Assembly: GCF_003993775.1 (NCBI RefSeq)
Contig: NZ_RJRZ01000013.1
Coordinates: 32,598-96,597, forward strand
Direction of reading: 5' to 3'
DNA: 64,000 nt
Source of the DNA: Frigidibacter oleivorans
GTDB lineage: Bacteria; Pseudomonadota; Alphaproteobacteria; Rhodobacterales; Rhodobacteraceae
The translations under genes were made by a program, and so were the position numbers. How positions within the stretch are numbered: position 1 is the stretch's first letter; each line of letters begins with the position of its first letter. A model generated the notes under the pieces. The model had not been told where the DNA came from and ran no database searches. It saw only the letters and a program-made list of their open reading frames with translations. This document shows, piece by piece, positions 51,978-60,437 of this stretch.

Positions 51978-53450
51978 ATGACCCTTTCCAACGCCACGCT
52001 CGACGCGCTGCCCGCGACCGTCGCCCGCCCCCGCTATGACCGTGCCGCGCTGACGCCGGGGATCGTGCATGTGGGCTGCGGCAACTTCCACCGCGCGCAT
52101 ATGGCGGTCTATCTGGACGATCTCTTCGCCATGGGCGAGGGGCAGGACTGGGCGATCCTCGGGGCCGGCGTGCGCGAGGGCGATGCGCGGATGCGGGCGA
52201 TGCTGGAACCGCAGGACTGGATGTCCTCGGTGATCGAGCTGGCCCCCGGTGCCCATGCGGCCCGGGTCATCGGCGCGATGACGGGCTTCGTGCCGGTCGA
52301 GGCGGGCAACGGCCCGCTGATCGCCGCGATGACCGACCCGGCGATCCGCATCGTGTCGCTGACCGTGACCGAGGGCGGCTATTACATCGACCCCGAGACC
52401 GGCACCTTCAGCCCCGACCATCCCGACATCCTGAAGGACGCGGACCATCCCGAAGCGCCGGACACCGTCTTCGGCGCCATCGCGGCGGCGCTGAAGGCGC
52501 GGCGGGCGGCGGGGGTGCCGGCCTTTACCGTGATGTGCTGCGACAACGTCCCGCACAATGGCCGCGTCACGCGCGACGCGGTGGTGGGGCTGACCCGGCT
52601 GCATGACCCGGCCCTTGCCGACTGGATCGCGGCGGAGGTCGCCTTCCCGAATTCGATGGTGGACCGCATCACCCCGGCCACCGGCCCGCGCGAACGGGCG
52701 ATGGCGACGGAACTGGGGCTGGACGATGCCGTCCCCGTCACCTGCGAGCCGTTCCGGCAATGGGTGATGGAGGACCGGTTCCCCGCCGGCCGTCCGCCGC
52801 TGGAAAAGGTGGGCGTCACCTTCACCCCGCATGTCGACCGGTTCGAGACGATGAAGATCCGCATCCTGAACGGCGGGCACGCGATCATCGCCTATCCGTC
52901 CGGGCTGATGGACATCCAGCTGGTGCACGAGGCGATGGCCGATCCGCTGATCCGCGCCTTCCTCGACAAGGTCGAGACGGACGAGATCCTGCCGATCGTG
53001 CCGCCGGTGCCCGATACCGACCTGATGGCCTACAAGGCGCTGATCCTCGACCGCTTCTCCAACCCCGAGGTGGCGGACACGGTGCGCCGGCTCTGCCTCG
53101 ACGGGTCGAACCGGCAGCCGAAGTTCATCATCCCCTCGATCCGCGATCGGGTGGCGGCGGGGCAGGACGCGACCGGGCTGATCCTGCTGTCCGCGCTCTG
53201 GTGCCGCTATTGCTTCGGCACCACGGAGTCGGGGGCAGAAATCGCGCCCAACGATCCGAACTGGGACATGCTGACCGCGCGCGCCGCGCGCGCCAAGGCC
53301 GATCCCGGCGAATGGCTGGCGATGCGCGAGGTCTATGGCGATCTGGCCGACGACCCGGTGGTGGCCGCACGCTTCGCGCAGATGCTGGGCGCGGTCTGGC
53401 GCGAGGGGACGGCGGCGGTGCTGCGCGCCTATCTCGACGGCAGCCTGTGA
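51978..53450 (+). CDS. mtlK: Mannitol 2-dehydrogenase
   Basis: A 490-residue polyol-specific long-chain dehydrogenase oxidising mannitol to fructose with NAD. IVHVGCGNFHRAHMAVYLDDLF starts the nucleotide-binding domain; the active-site region MKIRILNGGHAIIAYPSGLM contains the Lys-Asn-His triad; CDNVPHNGRVTRDAVV is another family piece. Order smoS-mtlK repeats the R. sphaeroides operon. No fructokinase is in the window. Confidence 0.95.
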   Translation: MTLSNATLDALPATVARPRYDRAALTPGIVHVGCGNFHRAHMAVYLDDLFAMGEGQDWAILGAGVREGDARMRAMLEPQDWMSSVIELAPGAHAARVIGAMTGFVPVEAGNGPLIAAMTDPAIRIVSLTVTEGGYYIDPETGTFSPDHPDILKDADHPEAPDTVFGAIAAALKARRAAGVPAFTVMCCDNVPHNGRVTRDAVVGLTRLHDPALADWIAAEVAFPNSMVDRITPATGPRERAMATELGLDDAVPVTCEPFRQWVMEDRFPAGRPPLEKVGVTFTPHVDRFETMKIRILNGGHAIIAYPSGLMDIQLVHEAMADPLIRAFLDKVETDEILPIVPPVPDTDLMAYKALILDRFSNPEVADTVRRLCLDGSNRQPKFIIPSIRDRVAAGQDATGLILLSALWCRYCFGTTESGAEIAPNDPNWDMLTARAARAKADPGEWLAMREVYGDLADDPVVAARFAQMLGAVWREGTAAVLRAYLDGSL

Positions 53451-53576
53451 CGGACCTCGCCGGGTAACCGCCGGCTGGCGGGCGGCCGATCCCGCGAATC
53501 CGCGCCGAATGCCGCAATTCCGCCGCGCCCGCGCGCGCCTGCCGCACCCTTCCGCATCGCAGGATCGGTCCCGCCG

Positions 53577-56500
53577 ATGACCGCGCCCCGCGCGGACCGG
53601 CGGGGCGGATCGGGGGACGGGACGGTGGCGCAACTGGTGCATGCGGGATCGGCGGGCGGCGGACCGATGAGCTATGCCACCGCCATCGGCGATCTGGCCG
53701 TGGTGACGACCGCGCAGGGCAGCTGGCTCGTCACCTCCAGCGGGGCGGGAGGCGGGGTCGCGAGCTTCCGGTTGCAGCAGGGCAAGACGCCGGTGCTGGT
53801 GGATCAGCAGGGGCTGGCCCCGGGCGGCGCCGCGGTCGGGGTGGAGTTCGGCGCGGTGCAGGCGGGGGGCGGGGTCATGCTTCTCTGCCCCTCGGCCTCG
53901 GGCCTGGCGGCGGTGGCGCTGTCGACCGCGGGGATGCTGGATCCCGGCACCGCCCCCGCCGGGGCCGAACCGCCCGCCGCCTTTGCAACCCTCGCCACCA
54001 GCGGCGGAAGCTGGCTTTACACCGCGGGCGCGGACGGGCTGACGCAATGGTCGGTCGCCGCGAATGGCAGCCTGACAGAGGTCCGGACCCTGCCGCTGGC
54101 CGATCCGGTCACCGAACTGTCGGCGGTGACGGTGGGCGGGGTGCCGATGCTGGTTTCGGCCTCTGCCACGGGCGACAGCGTGACGCTGTGGCAGGTCGAT
54201 CCGCAGACGGGGCTGCCGGTCGCGTCGGACAGCATCGGCGCCTCGGACGGTCTGGGGATGGACACGCCCGCGGCGCTCGACACGCTGGTGGTGGGCGGGC
54301 AGGCCTTTGCGGTGCTGGGCTCGGCCGGATCGAACAGCCTGACGGTGCTGACGCTCGGGGCGGATGGCAGCCTCGGCGTCGCCGACCATGTGATCGACAC
54401 GCGCGATACCCGGTTCGAGGGCTGCACCGCCCTCGACTGCGTGACGGTGGGCGAGCGTGCCTTCGTGCTGGCGGCGGGGGCGGATGACGGGCTGACGCTG
54501 TTCACCCTGCTGCCCGACGGGCGGCTGGTCTGGACGCAGACCATCGCCGACACGGCCGCCACCCGGCTCGACAACCCGACGGCGCTGACGGCGGTGCAGG
54601 TCGGGGCGGACCTGCAGGTCTTCACCGCCTCGCAGACGGAACCGGGCGTGTCGCAATTCGTGCTGCCGCTGGCGGGGCTGGGCCTGACCTTGACCGCCGG
54701 GGCGGCGGGCGGCAGCCTGACCGGCGGCGCGGCCGAGGATCTGCTGATGGGCGGCGCCGGGGCCGACAGCCTGTTGGGCGGGGCGGGGGCGGACCTGCTG
54801 GCGGACGGCGGCGGCAGCGACACGCTGCGCGGCGGCAGCGGCGCGGACCTGTTCATCCTGTCGGCGGATGGCCAGACCGACACTATCGCCGATTTCGAGC
54901 CGGGGGTGGACCGGCTGGATCTGGAAGACTGGGCGATGCTCTACGATGCCGACCAGTTGTCCTTCCAGTCCACGGCCGGCGGCGCGCAGATCGTCTGGCG
55001 GGACGAGGTGCTGGTGCTGCAATCCGCCACCGGCGGCCCGCTGACCCGGGCGCAGGTCTTTCCAACGGGGCTGGGCGGGCCCGACCGGCCGCCGCTGGTC
55101 CTGACCGCGCCGTCCGAGCCAACGCCGGGGCCGGACCATCTGGCCGGCGGGGCCGAGGCCGAGGCGCTGGCGGGCCTTGCCGGGGCGGACACGCTGTCCG
55201 GGGCCGGCGGGGCCGACACGCTGGACGGGGGCGAGGGCGATGACAGCCTCGACGGGGGCGCGGGCGATGATCTGCTGTTCGGCGGCGCGGGCTATGACAC
55301 GATCCGGGGCGGCGACGGCGACGATACGGTCGAGGGCGGCGATGGCCGCGACCTGATCCTGCTGGGCGCGGGCAACGACCGCTTCGTCGATGCCGACCAG
55401 TCCGACATCCACGGCGCCGATACCGTCTGGGGCTGGACCGGCGACGACACGATCCTCGGCCGGGGCGGCGACGACCTGCTGCAGGGCGAGGATGGCGCGG
55501 ACAGCATCGAGGGCGGCGCGGGCCATGACCTGATCGCCGGCGGCACCGGGCGCGACACGCTGCGCGGCGGCGACGGCGATGACAGCGTCGAGGGCGGCGA
55601 CGGCTGCGACCTGATCTACCTCGGCAACGGCAATGACCTTTTCACCGATGCGGCGGAGACGGGGCCTTCGGGCGCCGACACCGTCTGGGCCGGCCCCGGC
55701 AACGACCGCCTTCTGGGCGGCGGCGGCGCGGATATCCTGTATGGCGAGGGGGGCGAGGACAGCATCGAGGGCGGGGCCGAGAATGACGCGCTCTACGGCG
55801 GGATCGGCTATGACACGCTGCGCGGCGGTGACGGCGATGACAGCCTCTGGGGCGGCGACGGCTGCGACCTGATCTACATGGGCAACGGCAACGACCTGTT
55901 CACCGACGGCGCGCAGGCGGGCGACAAGGCCCGCGACACCGTCTGGGCCGGCCCGGGCGACGATACGATCCTCGGGCGCGGCGGCGACGATCTGCTTTAT
56001 GGCGAGGGCGGGAACGACAGCATCGAGGGCGGCGCCGGCCATGACCTCCTGTCCGGCGGGGCAGGCGACGACACGCTGCGCGGACTCGACGGCGACGACA
56101 CCGTGCTGGGGGATGCGGGGGCGGACACGGCCTTGCTGGGCAATGGCAACGACCTGTTCACCGACAGCGCCGATGCGGGGGCGGATACGGTCTGGGGCTG
56201 GACCGGCGACGACACGATCATCGGCCAGGGCGGCGACGATTTGTTCTACGGCGAGGACGGGGCGGACAGCCTGTCCGGCGGCGCGGGGCAGGACCGGCTC
56301 TATGGCGGGGCGGGGGCCGACTGGCTCGACGGCGGGGCGGGCGATGACAGCCTGTGGGGCGGAATGGGCACCGATCTCTTCACGCTCGCCCCCGGGGGCG
56401 GGACCGACCGCATCCTCGATTTCGAACCGGGGCAGGACCGGATCGTGCTGCAGGACGGGCTGTCGATGGCGGCGCTGACCATCAGCTATGCCGCCGGCGC

Positions 56501-56588
56501 CGCCATCGTCGACACCGGCACCGGCACCCTGACCGTCGAGGGGATCGCCCCCGGCGGGTTGTCGGCCTCGGATTTCATCCTGCCGTGA
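53577..56588 (+). CDS. Large RTX-type calcium-binding protein with N-terminal propeller-like domain
   Basis: A 1003-residue protein. Residues about 1-375 contain repeated propeller-like blades (VTVGGVPMLVSASATGD, TVGERAFVLAAGADDGL); residues about 380-430 are a first RTX block closed by DTIADFEPGVDRLDL; residues about 525-940 are glycine/aspartate nonapeptides (GGxGxDxLx), ending in DRILDFEPGQDRIVL and a C-terminal region that should carry the type I secretion signal. Within the long block, four exact 86-residue super-repeats exist. No signal peptide. No type I secretion genes are nearby. The role (adhesion, surface layer or enzyme) is unknown. Confidence 0.85.
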   Translation: MTAPRADRRGGSGDGTVAQLVHAGSAGGGPMSYATAIGDLAVVTTAQGSWLVTSSGAGGGVASFRLQQGKTPVLVDQQGLAPGGAAVGVEFGAVQAGGGVMLLCPSASGLAAVALSTAGMLDPGTAPAGAEPPAAFATLATSGGSWLYTAGADGLTQWSVAANGSLTEVRTLPLADPVTELSAVTVGGVPMLVSASATGDSVTLWQVDPQTGLPVASDSIGASDGLGMDTPAALDTLVVGGQAFAVLGSAGSNSLTVLTLGADGSLGVADHVIDTRDTRFEGCTALDCVTVGERAFVLAAGADDGLTLFTLLPDGRLVWTQTIADTAATRLDNPTALTAVQVGADLQVFTASQTEPGVSQFVLPLAGLGLTLTAGAAGGSLTGGAAEDLLMGGAGADSLLGGAGADLLADGGGSDTLRGGSGADLFILSADGQTDTIADFEPGVDRLDLEDWAMLYDADQLSFQSTAGGAQIVWRDEVLVLQSATGGPLTRAQVFPTGLGGPDRPPLVLTAPSEPTPGPDHLAGGAEAEALAGLAGADTLSGAGGADTLDGGEGDDSLDGGAGDDLLFGGAGYDTIRGGDGDDTVEGGDGRDLILLGAGNDRFVDADQSDIHGADTVWGWTGDDTILGRGGDDLLQGEDGADSIEGGAGHDLIAGGTGRDTLRGGDGDDSVEGGDGCDLIYLGNGNDLFTDAAETGPSGADTVWAGPGNDRLLGGGGADILYGEGGEDSIEGGAENDALYGGIGYDTLRGGDGDDSLWGGDGCDLIYMGNGNDLFTDGAQAGDKARDTVWAGPGDDTILGRGGDDLLYGEGGNDSIEGGAGHDLLSGGAGDDTLRGLDGDDTVLGDAGADTALLGNGNDLFTDSADAGADTVWGWTGDDTIIGQGGDDLFYGEDGADSLSGGAGQDRLYGGAGADWLDGGAGDDSLWGGMGTDLFTLAPGGGTDRILDFEPGQDRIVLQDGLSMAALTISYAAGAAIVDTGTGTLTVEGIAPGGLSASDFILP
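55350..56381 (+). repeat. Four-copy 258-bp (86-codon) super-repeat in the RTX gene
   Basis: Equivalent points (start of the Asp codon in the D-L-I-x-x-G-x-G-N-D segment or its match) lie at 55350, 55608, 55866 and 56124, exactly 258 bases apart. Each copy carries one GNGNDLFTD-like linker, the TVW[AG]G/WTGDD segment and about seven nonapeptides. Confidence 0.85.
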
Positions 56589-56592
56589 CTCG

Positions 56593-57426
56593 TCAGCCGG
56601 ACCCGAGGATCCGGCCCTCGCAGCGGCGCACGAGGAACAGCCCCAGTGTCAGCAGCGCCAGCCCCAGCAGCAGCGGATAGACCGGCATCAGCCCCGGCGG
56701 GTCATAGCCCGGATAGATGCCGCGCCGCAGGTCCGCCACCACCTGCGCCACCGGGTTCAGCATCAGCCGGCCCGCCCAGGGATGCGGCATCGCGTCCGGC
56801 AGGAAGAACAGCCCGGACACCACGAAGAGCGGACGCGTCAGGATCTGCCAGACCCGTTCCCACAACGGCCAGACCGCGAACAGCGCGCAGTTGACCGCCC
56901 CGGCGCCGAAGGCCAGCAGCCCGGCACTGCCCGTCGCCCGCAGGATGGGCCCCGCGCGCGGATCCATGGGCGCCGCGAGCCCCAGGCGCAGCCCCGCCAG
57001 CACCAGCAGCAGGATCACCAGATGCGTCCCGAATCCCAGCAGGAACCGCGCGATCAACGCATCGGTCAGCCGCACCGGCGGATAGGCGAAGAGCGGGCGC
57101 GAGAATCGCCCCGCCTGCGCCACGCGGCCGGACAGGTCCAGGAACAGCATGAAGGGCAGCCAGCCCGTCGCGTAGAACAGCGCGAAGCTCGACCCGAGCG
57201 CCGGGGCGCGCAGGGCGATCGAAAAGCCCAGCGACAACAGCGCGATGGCCGCCAGCGGCTCTGCCAGCGCCCAGAGATAGCCGCCCGGCGAGCGTCCGAA
57301 GACGGTCTGCATCTCGCGCAGGACCAGCGCGCCGATCACACGCGCCCGGGGGGACAGCCCGCCGCGCCGGGCCGGGGCCGCCGGTCCGGTCGCCGCCCGC
57401 CCTGCGGGTCTGACGGCATTAAGCAT
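56593..57426 (-). CDS. Polysaccharide ABC exporter permease (KpsM/Wzm-type)
   Basis: A 277-residue ABC-2 permease with six helices, including LVLREMQTVFGRSPGGYLWALAEPLAAIALLSLGF near the start and the motif RPLFVVSGLFFLPDAMPHPWAGRLMLNPVAQVVADLR. It is the membrane part of a capsule or O-polysaccharide exporter; the ATPase is encoded on the opposite strand at 58888. GGGAGGATCAAGC precedes the start at 57426, so the start is well supported. It converges on the RTX gene with a 4-base gap. Confidence 0.85.
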   Translation of the reverse strand: MLNAVRPAGRAATGPAAPARRGGLSPRARVIGALVLREMQTVFGRSPGGYLWALAEPLAAIALLSLGFSIALRAPALGSSFALFYATGWLPFMLFLDLSGRVAQAGRFSRPLFAYPPVRLTDALIARFLLGFGTHLVILLLVLAGLRLGLAAPMDPRAGPILRATGSAGLLAFGAGAVNCALFAVWPLWERVWQILTRPLFVVSGLFFLPDAMPHPWAGRLMLNPVAQVVADLRRGIYPGYDPPGLMPVYPLLLGLALLTLGLFLVRRCEGRILGSG

Positions 57427-57517
57427 TGCTTGATCCTCCCACGCTAATCCGGTCGCCGTGCACCGGCAGAATGGACCGGTGCCGGTTAGCGAAGCGCAAA
57501 CGCTGCAGGAGGCTGCG

Positions 57518-58891
57518 ATGACCACGGAACCGGCGGGGCCGAGGCCCGTATTGTCCGAACCGCCGGCCGCCGCGCGACAGGCGGCGGCCGGACATGCCGG
57601 CCAGCGCACCGACGCGAGACCGGCCCCGGCCCGGGCCGAACCGCTGCTGCCGCGCGGCGGCGCCCGGGTGACCGCGCTGGCCCCCGCGCCCCGGCAGGCC
57701 TCGCAGGGCGGCCAAGTGCCCGCGCGTCTGCCGGCTCCGCCGCCCGCGCCCCGTTTCGGCCCCATGCCCCGCCCGCAGGAACCGCACAGCGCCCCCGCCC
57801 GGCCGCGCCATCGCGCCGCGCGGACGGGCTTCGTCCTGGGCGTCCTGCTGCCGGTGGCGCTGCTGGCGCTCTACCTCTGGGGCGTCGTCCGGGACCAATA
57901 TGCCTCGGTCGCGGCCTTCTCGGTCCGGCAGGAGCAACCGGTGGCCCCGCTGGAGGCGTTCGGAGGGATGATCGGCCTCGGGTCGGGCAGTTCCTCGGAC
58001 AGTGATATCCTGCACGACTTCATCCTCAGCCCCGAGATGGTGGCCCGGATCGACGCGCAGATGGACCTGCGCAGGCTCTACGCCGCCGGCCGGCCCGACC
58101 CGCTGTTCGCGCTGGCCGCCGACGCCACGGCCGAGGATCTGCGCGACCACTGGCGGCGGGTGGTGCATCTTGGCTACGATCAGGCCGCGGGGCTGCTGAC
58201 CCTGCGCGTGCTGGCCTTCGACCCGGCGCAGGCGCAATGGATCGCCGCGGCCATCCTCGACGAAAGCACCCGCGTCATCAACGACATGTCGGCGGCCGCC
58301 CGGGCCGATGCCACCCGCGCCGCCGAGGAGGAGCTGGCCCGCGCCCGCGCCCGGCTCGCCGGGGCGCGGATCGCGCTCACGCGCTTTCGCGCAGAACACC
58401 GGCTGGTCGATCCCGAGGCCGACCTCGCCAGCCAGACCGGGGTGCTGGACCGGCTGAACGCGGATCTGGCCGAGGCGATGGTGGAACGCGACCTGCTGCT
58501 GCGCAGCACCGGGGCCAGCGACCCGCGCATCCTGCTGCGCGACGACCGGATCCGGGTGATCGAGACGCGGATCGCCGCCGAGAAGGCGAAGTTCGGCGGC
58601 GGTGCCGGCGACCTCGTCGACCTCGTGGGCGAGTTCGAGCGCCTGACGCTGGAGCGTGACTTCGCCCAGCAGGCCTATGTGGCCGCCCTTGCCGCCCGCG
58701 ACGCCGCGGTGGCCGAGGCCGGCCGGCAGCGCCGCTACCTTGCGGTACATGTCCGCCCGACGCTGGCCGAACGACCCGAATATCCGCGGCGCTGGCTGTG
58801 GATCGCGCTGGCGGCGGCGCTGTCGTCCCTGGTCTGGGCGGTGCTGGTGCTGGCGGCCTGGCCGGAGGACGGGCGGGGGCGCCGCGCATGA
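57518..58891 (+). CDS. Capsule export co-polymerase-type protein (KpsE/BexC-like)
   Basis: A 457-residue inner-membrane protein. A proline/alanine-rich cytoplasmic N-terminus (residues 1-100) precedes a helix (about 103-123, TGFVLGVLLPVALLALYLWGVV), a periplasmic coiled-coil part rich in ARARLAGARIALTRFRAEHRL, and a second helix near the end. This topology fits the polysaccharide co-polymerase proteins KpsE/BexC/CtrB that link an ABC exporter to the outer-membrane channel. GGAGG at 57508 selects the ATG at 57518. The stop overlaps the next ATG. Confidence 0.8.
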   Translation: MTTEPAGPRPVLSEPPAAARQAAAGHAGQRTDARPAPARAEPLLPRGGARVTALAPAPRQASQGGQVPARLPAPPPAPRFGPMPRPQEPHSAPARPRHRAARTGFVLGVLLPVALLALYLWGVVRDQYASVAAFSVRQEQPVAPLEAFGGMIGLGSGSSSDSDILHDFILSPEMVARIDAQMDLRRLYAAGRPDPLFALAADATAEDLRDHWRRVVHLGYDQAAGLLTLRVLAFDPAQAQWIAAAILDESTRVINDMSAAARADATRAAEEELARARARLAGARIALTRFRAEHRLVDPEADLASQTGVLDRLNADLAEAMVERDLLLRSTGASDPRILLRDDRIRVIETRIAAEKAKFGGGAGDLVDLVGEFERLTLERDFAQQAYVAALAARDAAVAEAGRQRRYLAVHVRPTLAERPEYPRRWLWIALAAALSSLVWAVLVLAAWPEDGRGRRA

Positions 58892-59604
58892 TCCGGCTCC
58901 ACGCGCTGTGCAAGCGCCACGTCGCCGGCGGGGTGTGCCGGGTGGTGGCCGATGCGATCACCGCTGAACTGCCCGGCGGACGGTCCATCGCGCTGCTGGG
59001 GCGCAACGGCGCCGGCAAGTCCAGCCTTCTGCGCATGATCGCGGGCACGCTCGCCCCGGATTCGGGCCGCATCAGCAGCAGCGGCAGCATCTCCTGGCCC
59101 GTGGGCTTTGCCGGCGCCTTCCACGGCGAGCTGACCGGCGCGCAGAACGCCCGTTTCGTGGCGCGGATCTACGGCGTCGACAGCGACCGGCTCTGTGCCG
59201 ATGTCGAGGCGGTGGCGCGGCTCGGCCCGCACATCCACCAGCCGGTGCGCAGCTATTCCTCGGGCCTGCGCGCGCGCCTCGCCTTCGGCCTGTCGATGGC
59301 GATCCGCTTCGACACCTACCTTGTGGACGAGGTGACCTCGGTCGGCGACGCGGCCTTCCGCCTGCACAGCGAGGCGCTGCTCCGCGACCGGCTGCGGGGG
59401 GCCTCGGCGATCGTCGTCTCGCACCAGATCGGGATGCTGCGGCGGCTTTGCGACATGGGCGCGGTGCTCGACCGGGGGCGGCTGACGCTGTTCGACGATC
59501 TGGAGGCGGCGATCCGTCACCACGGCCGGCTGATGCAGGCGGAGGCCGAGGCGCGGGTGTGGATGGGACGGGTGGGCATGGCAGGGATGGAGGCACCGGC
59601 ATGA
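58888..59604 (+). CDS. Polysaccharide ABC exporter ATPase (KpsT-type)
   Basis: A 238-residue ATPase. Walker A LLGRNGAGKSSLLRM, a short variant signature SYSSGLRARLAFGLSM, Walker B DTYLVDEVTSVGD, and switch His in VVSHQIGML. This short, C-terminal-domain-free form is the KpsT group that exports group 2-type capsule. It overlaps the co-polymerase gene and the epimerase gene by 4 bases each. Confidence 0.9.
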   Translation: MIRLHALCKRHVAGGVCRVVADAITAELPGGRSIALLGRNGAGKSSLLRMIAGTLAPDSGRISSSGSISWPVGFAGAFHGELTGAQNARFVARIYGVDSDRLCADVEAVARLGPHIHQPVRSYSSGLRARLAFGLSMAIRFDTYLVDEVTSVGDAAFRLHSEALLRDRLRGASAIVVSHQIGMLRRLCDMGAVLDRGRLTLFDDLEAAIRHHGRLMQAEAEARVWMGRVGMAGMEAPA

Positions 59605-60437
59605 CGGCAAGGATCGCGATCCTCGGTGCGGGCGGGCAGGTGGGGCGGCTTCTGCAACGGGCCTGGCCCGGCCCGCCGCCGCTGTGGCTGACCCGCCGGC
59701 CGGCGCCGGATGCGCTGGCCTGGGACCTGCCGGCCCGGCCGCCCGCCGCCTTGTCTGCCGCGCCGGCCGGTGAGCAGGCGGGCAGACTGGCGGGGACGGA
59801 CACGCTCGTCTGCCTGCTGCGCCCGCCCGCCGATGCGCCGGTCGAGGCGCATGCCGCGCTGGCCCAGGTGACGGTGGAGGCGGCGCGGCACATCGGCGTC
59901 GGCCGGCTGCTGCTCGCCTCCAGCATCGCCGTCTATGGCCGCGACGGCGCGCCCTGGGACGAGGATGCCCCGCTCTGCCCGGCCAACGACTACGGGCGCG
60001 GCAAATGCGCGATGGAGGCGGTGGCGCTGGCGGCGCCGCTGCCGGTGACGGTGCTGCGTCTGGGGAATGTCGTCGGCGCCGATGCCCTGTCGGCGGCGCT
60101 GGCAAGCGCGGCGCCGGTGACGATCGACCGGACGGGGCCGGCAGGCCCGCTGCGCTCGGTCATCGGGGCCGGGGCGCTGGCGCGGGTGCTGCTGGCACTG
60201 GCCCATCGGGCAGAGGTGCCGCCGGTCCTGAACGTGGCGCTGCCCGGCGCGGTGGGGATGGCGGATCTCGCGCGGGCCGCGGGCCGGCATGCCGGCTGGC
60301 GGGCGCCCGGTCCCGCGGCGCTCGCGCGGGCCGAGATGCGGGTCGACCGGCTCCAGCGCCTGCTGCCCCGGACGCTGCCGCCGGCCGATGCCGCGGCGCT
60401 GATCGCCGAATGGCAGTGCGCGGACCGGGCCGCATGA
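59601..60437 (+). CDS. NAD-dependent sugar epimerase/dehydratase-like protein
   Basis: A 278-residue Rossmann protein: ARIAILGAGGQVGRLLQRA, LLLASSIAVYGRDGAPWDEDAPLCPANDYGRGKCAMEAV, with Tyr/Lys as YGRGKC. It resembles extended-SDR sugar-nucleotide enzymes but is shorter than GalE (about 330), missing part of the substrate half. Product is unknown; its place in the locus suggests a sugar precursor. Starts with ATGA overlap; stop overlaps the next gene. Confidence 0.8.
   Translation: MTARIAILGAGGQVGRLLQRAWPGPPPLWLTRRPAPDALAWDLPARPPAALSAAPAGEQAGRLAGTDTLVCLLRPPADAPVEAHAALAQVTVEAARHIGVGRLLLASSIAVYGRDGAPWDEDAPLCPANDYGRGKCAMEAVALAAPLPVTVLRLGNVVGADALSAALASAAPVTIDRTGPAGPLRSVIGAGALARVLLALAHRAEVPPVLNVALPGAVGMADLARAAGRHAGWRAPGPAALARAEMRVDRLQRLLPRTLPPADAAALIAEWQCADRAA

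Noticed and set aside
51726..56042. Minus-strand open frame of over 1400 codons across mtlK and the RTX gene
   Set aside because: It is the complement of repetitive Gly/Asp-rich coding sequence; low-complexity repeats make long reverse frames without meaning.
55350..56381. CRISPR-like repeat array in the regular 258-base repeats
   Set aside because: The period is far too long for repeats and spacers, and the units are in-frame coding RTX repeats.
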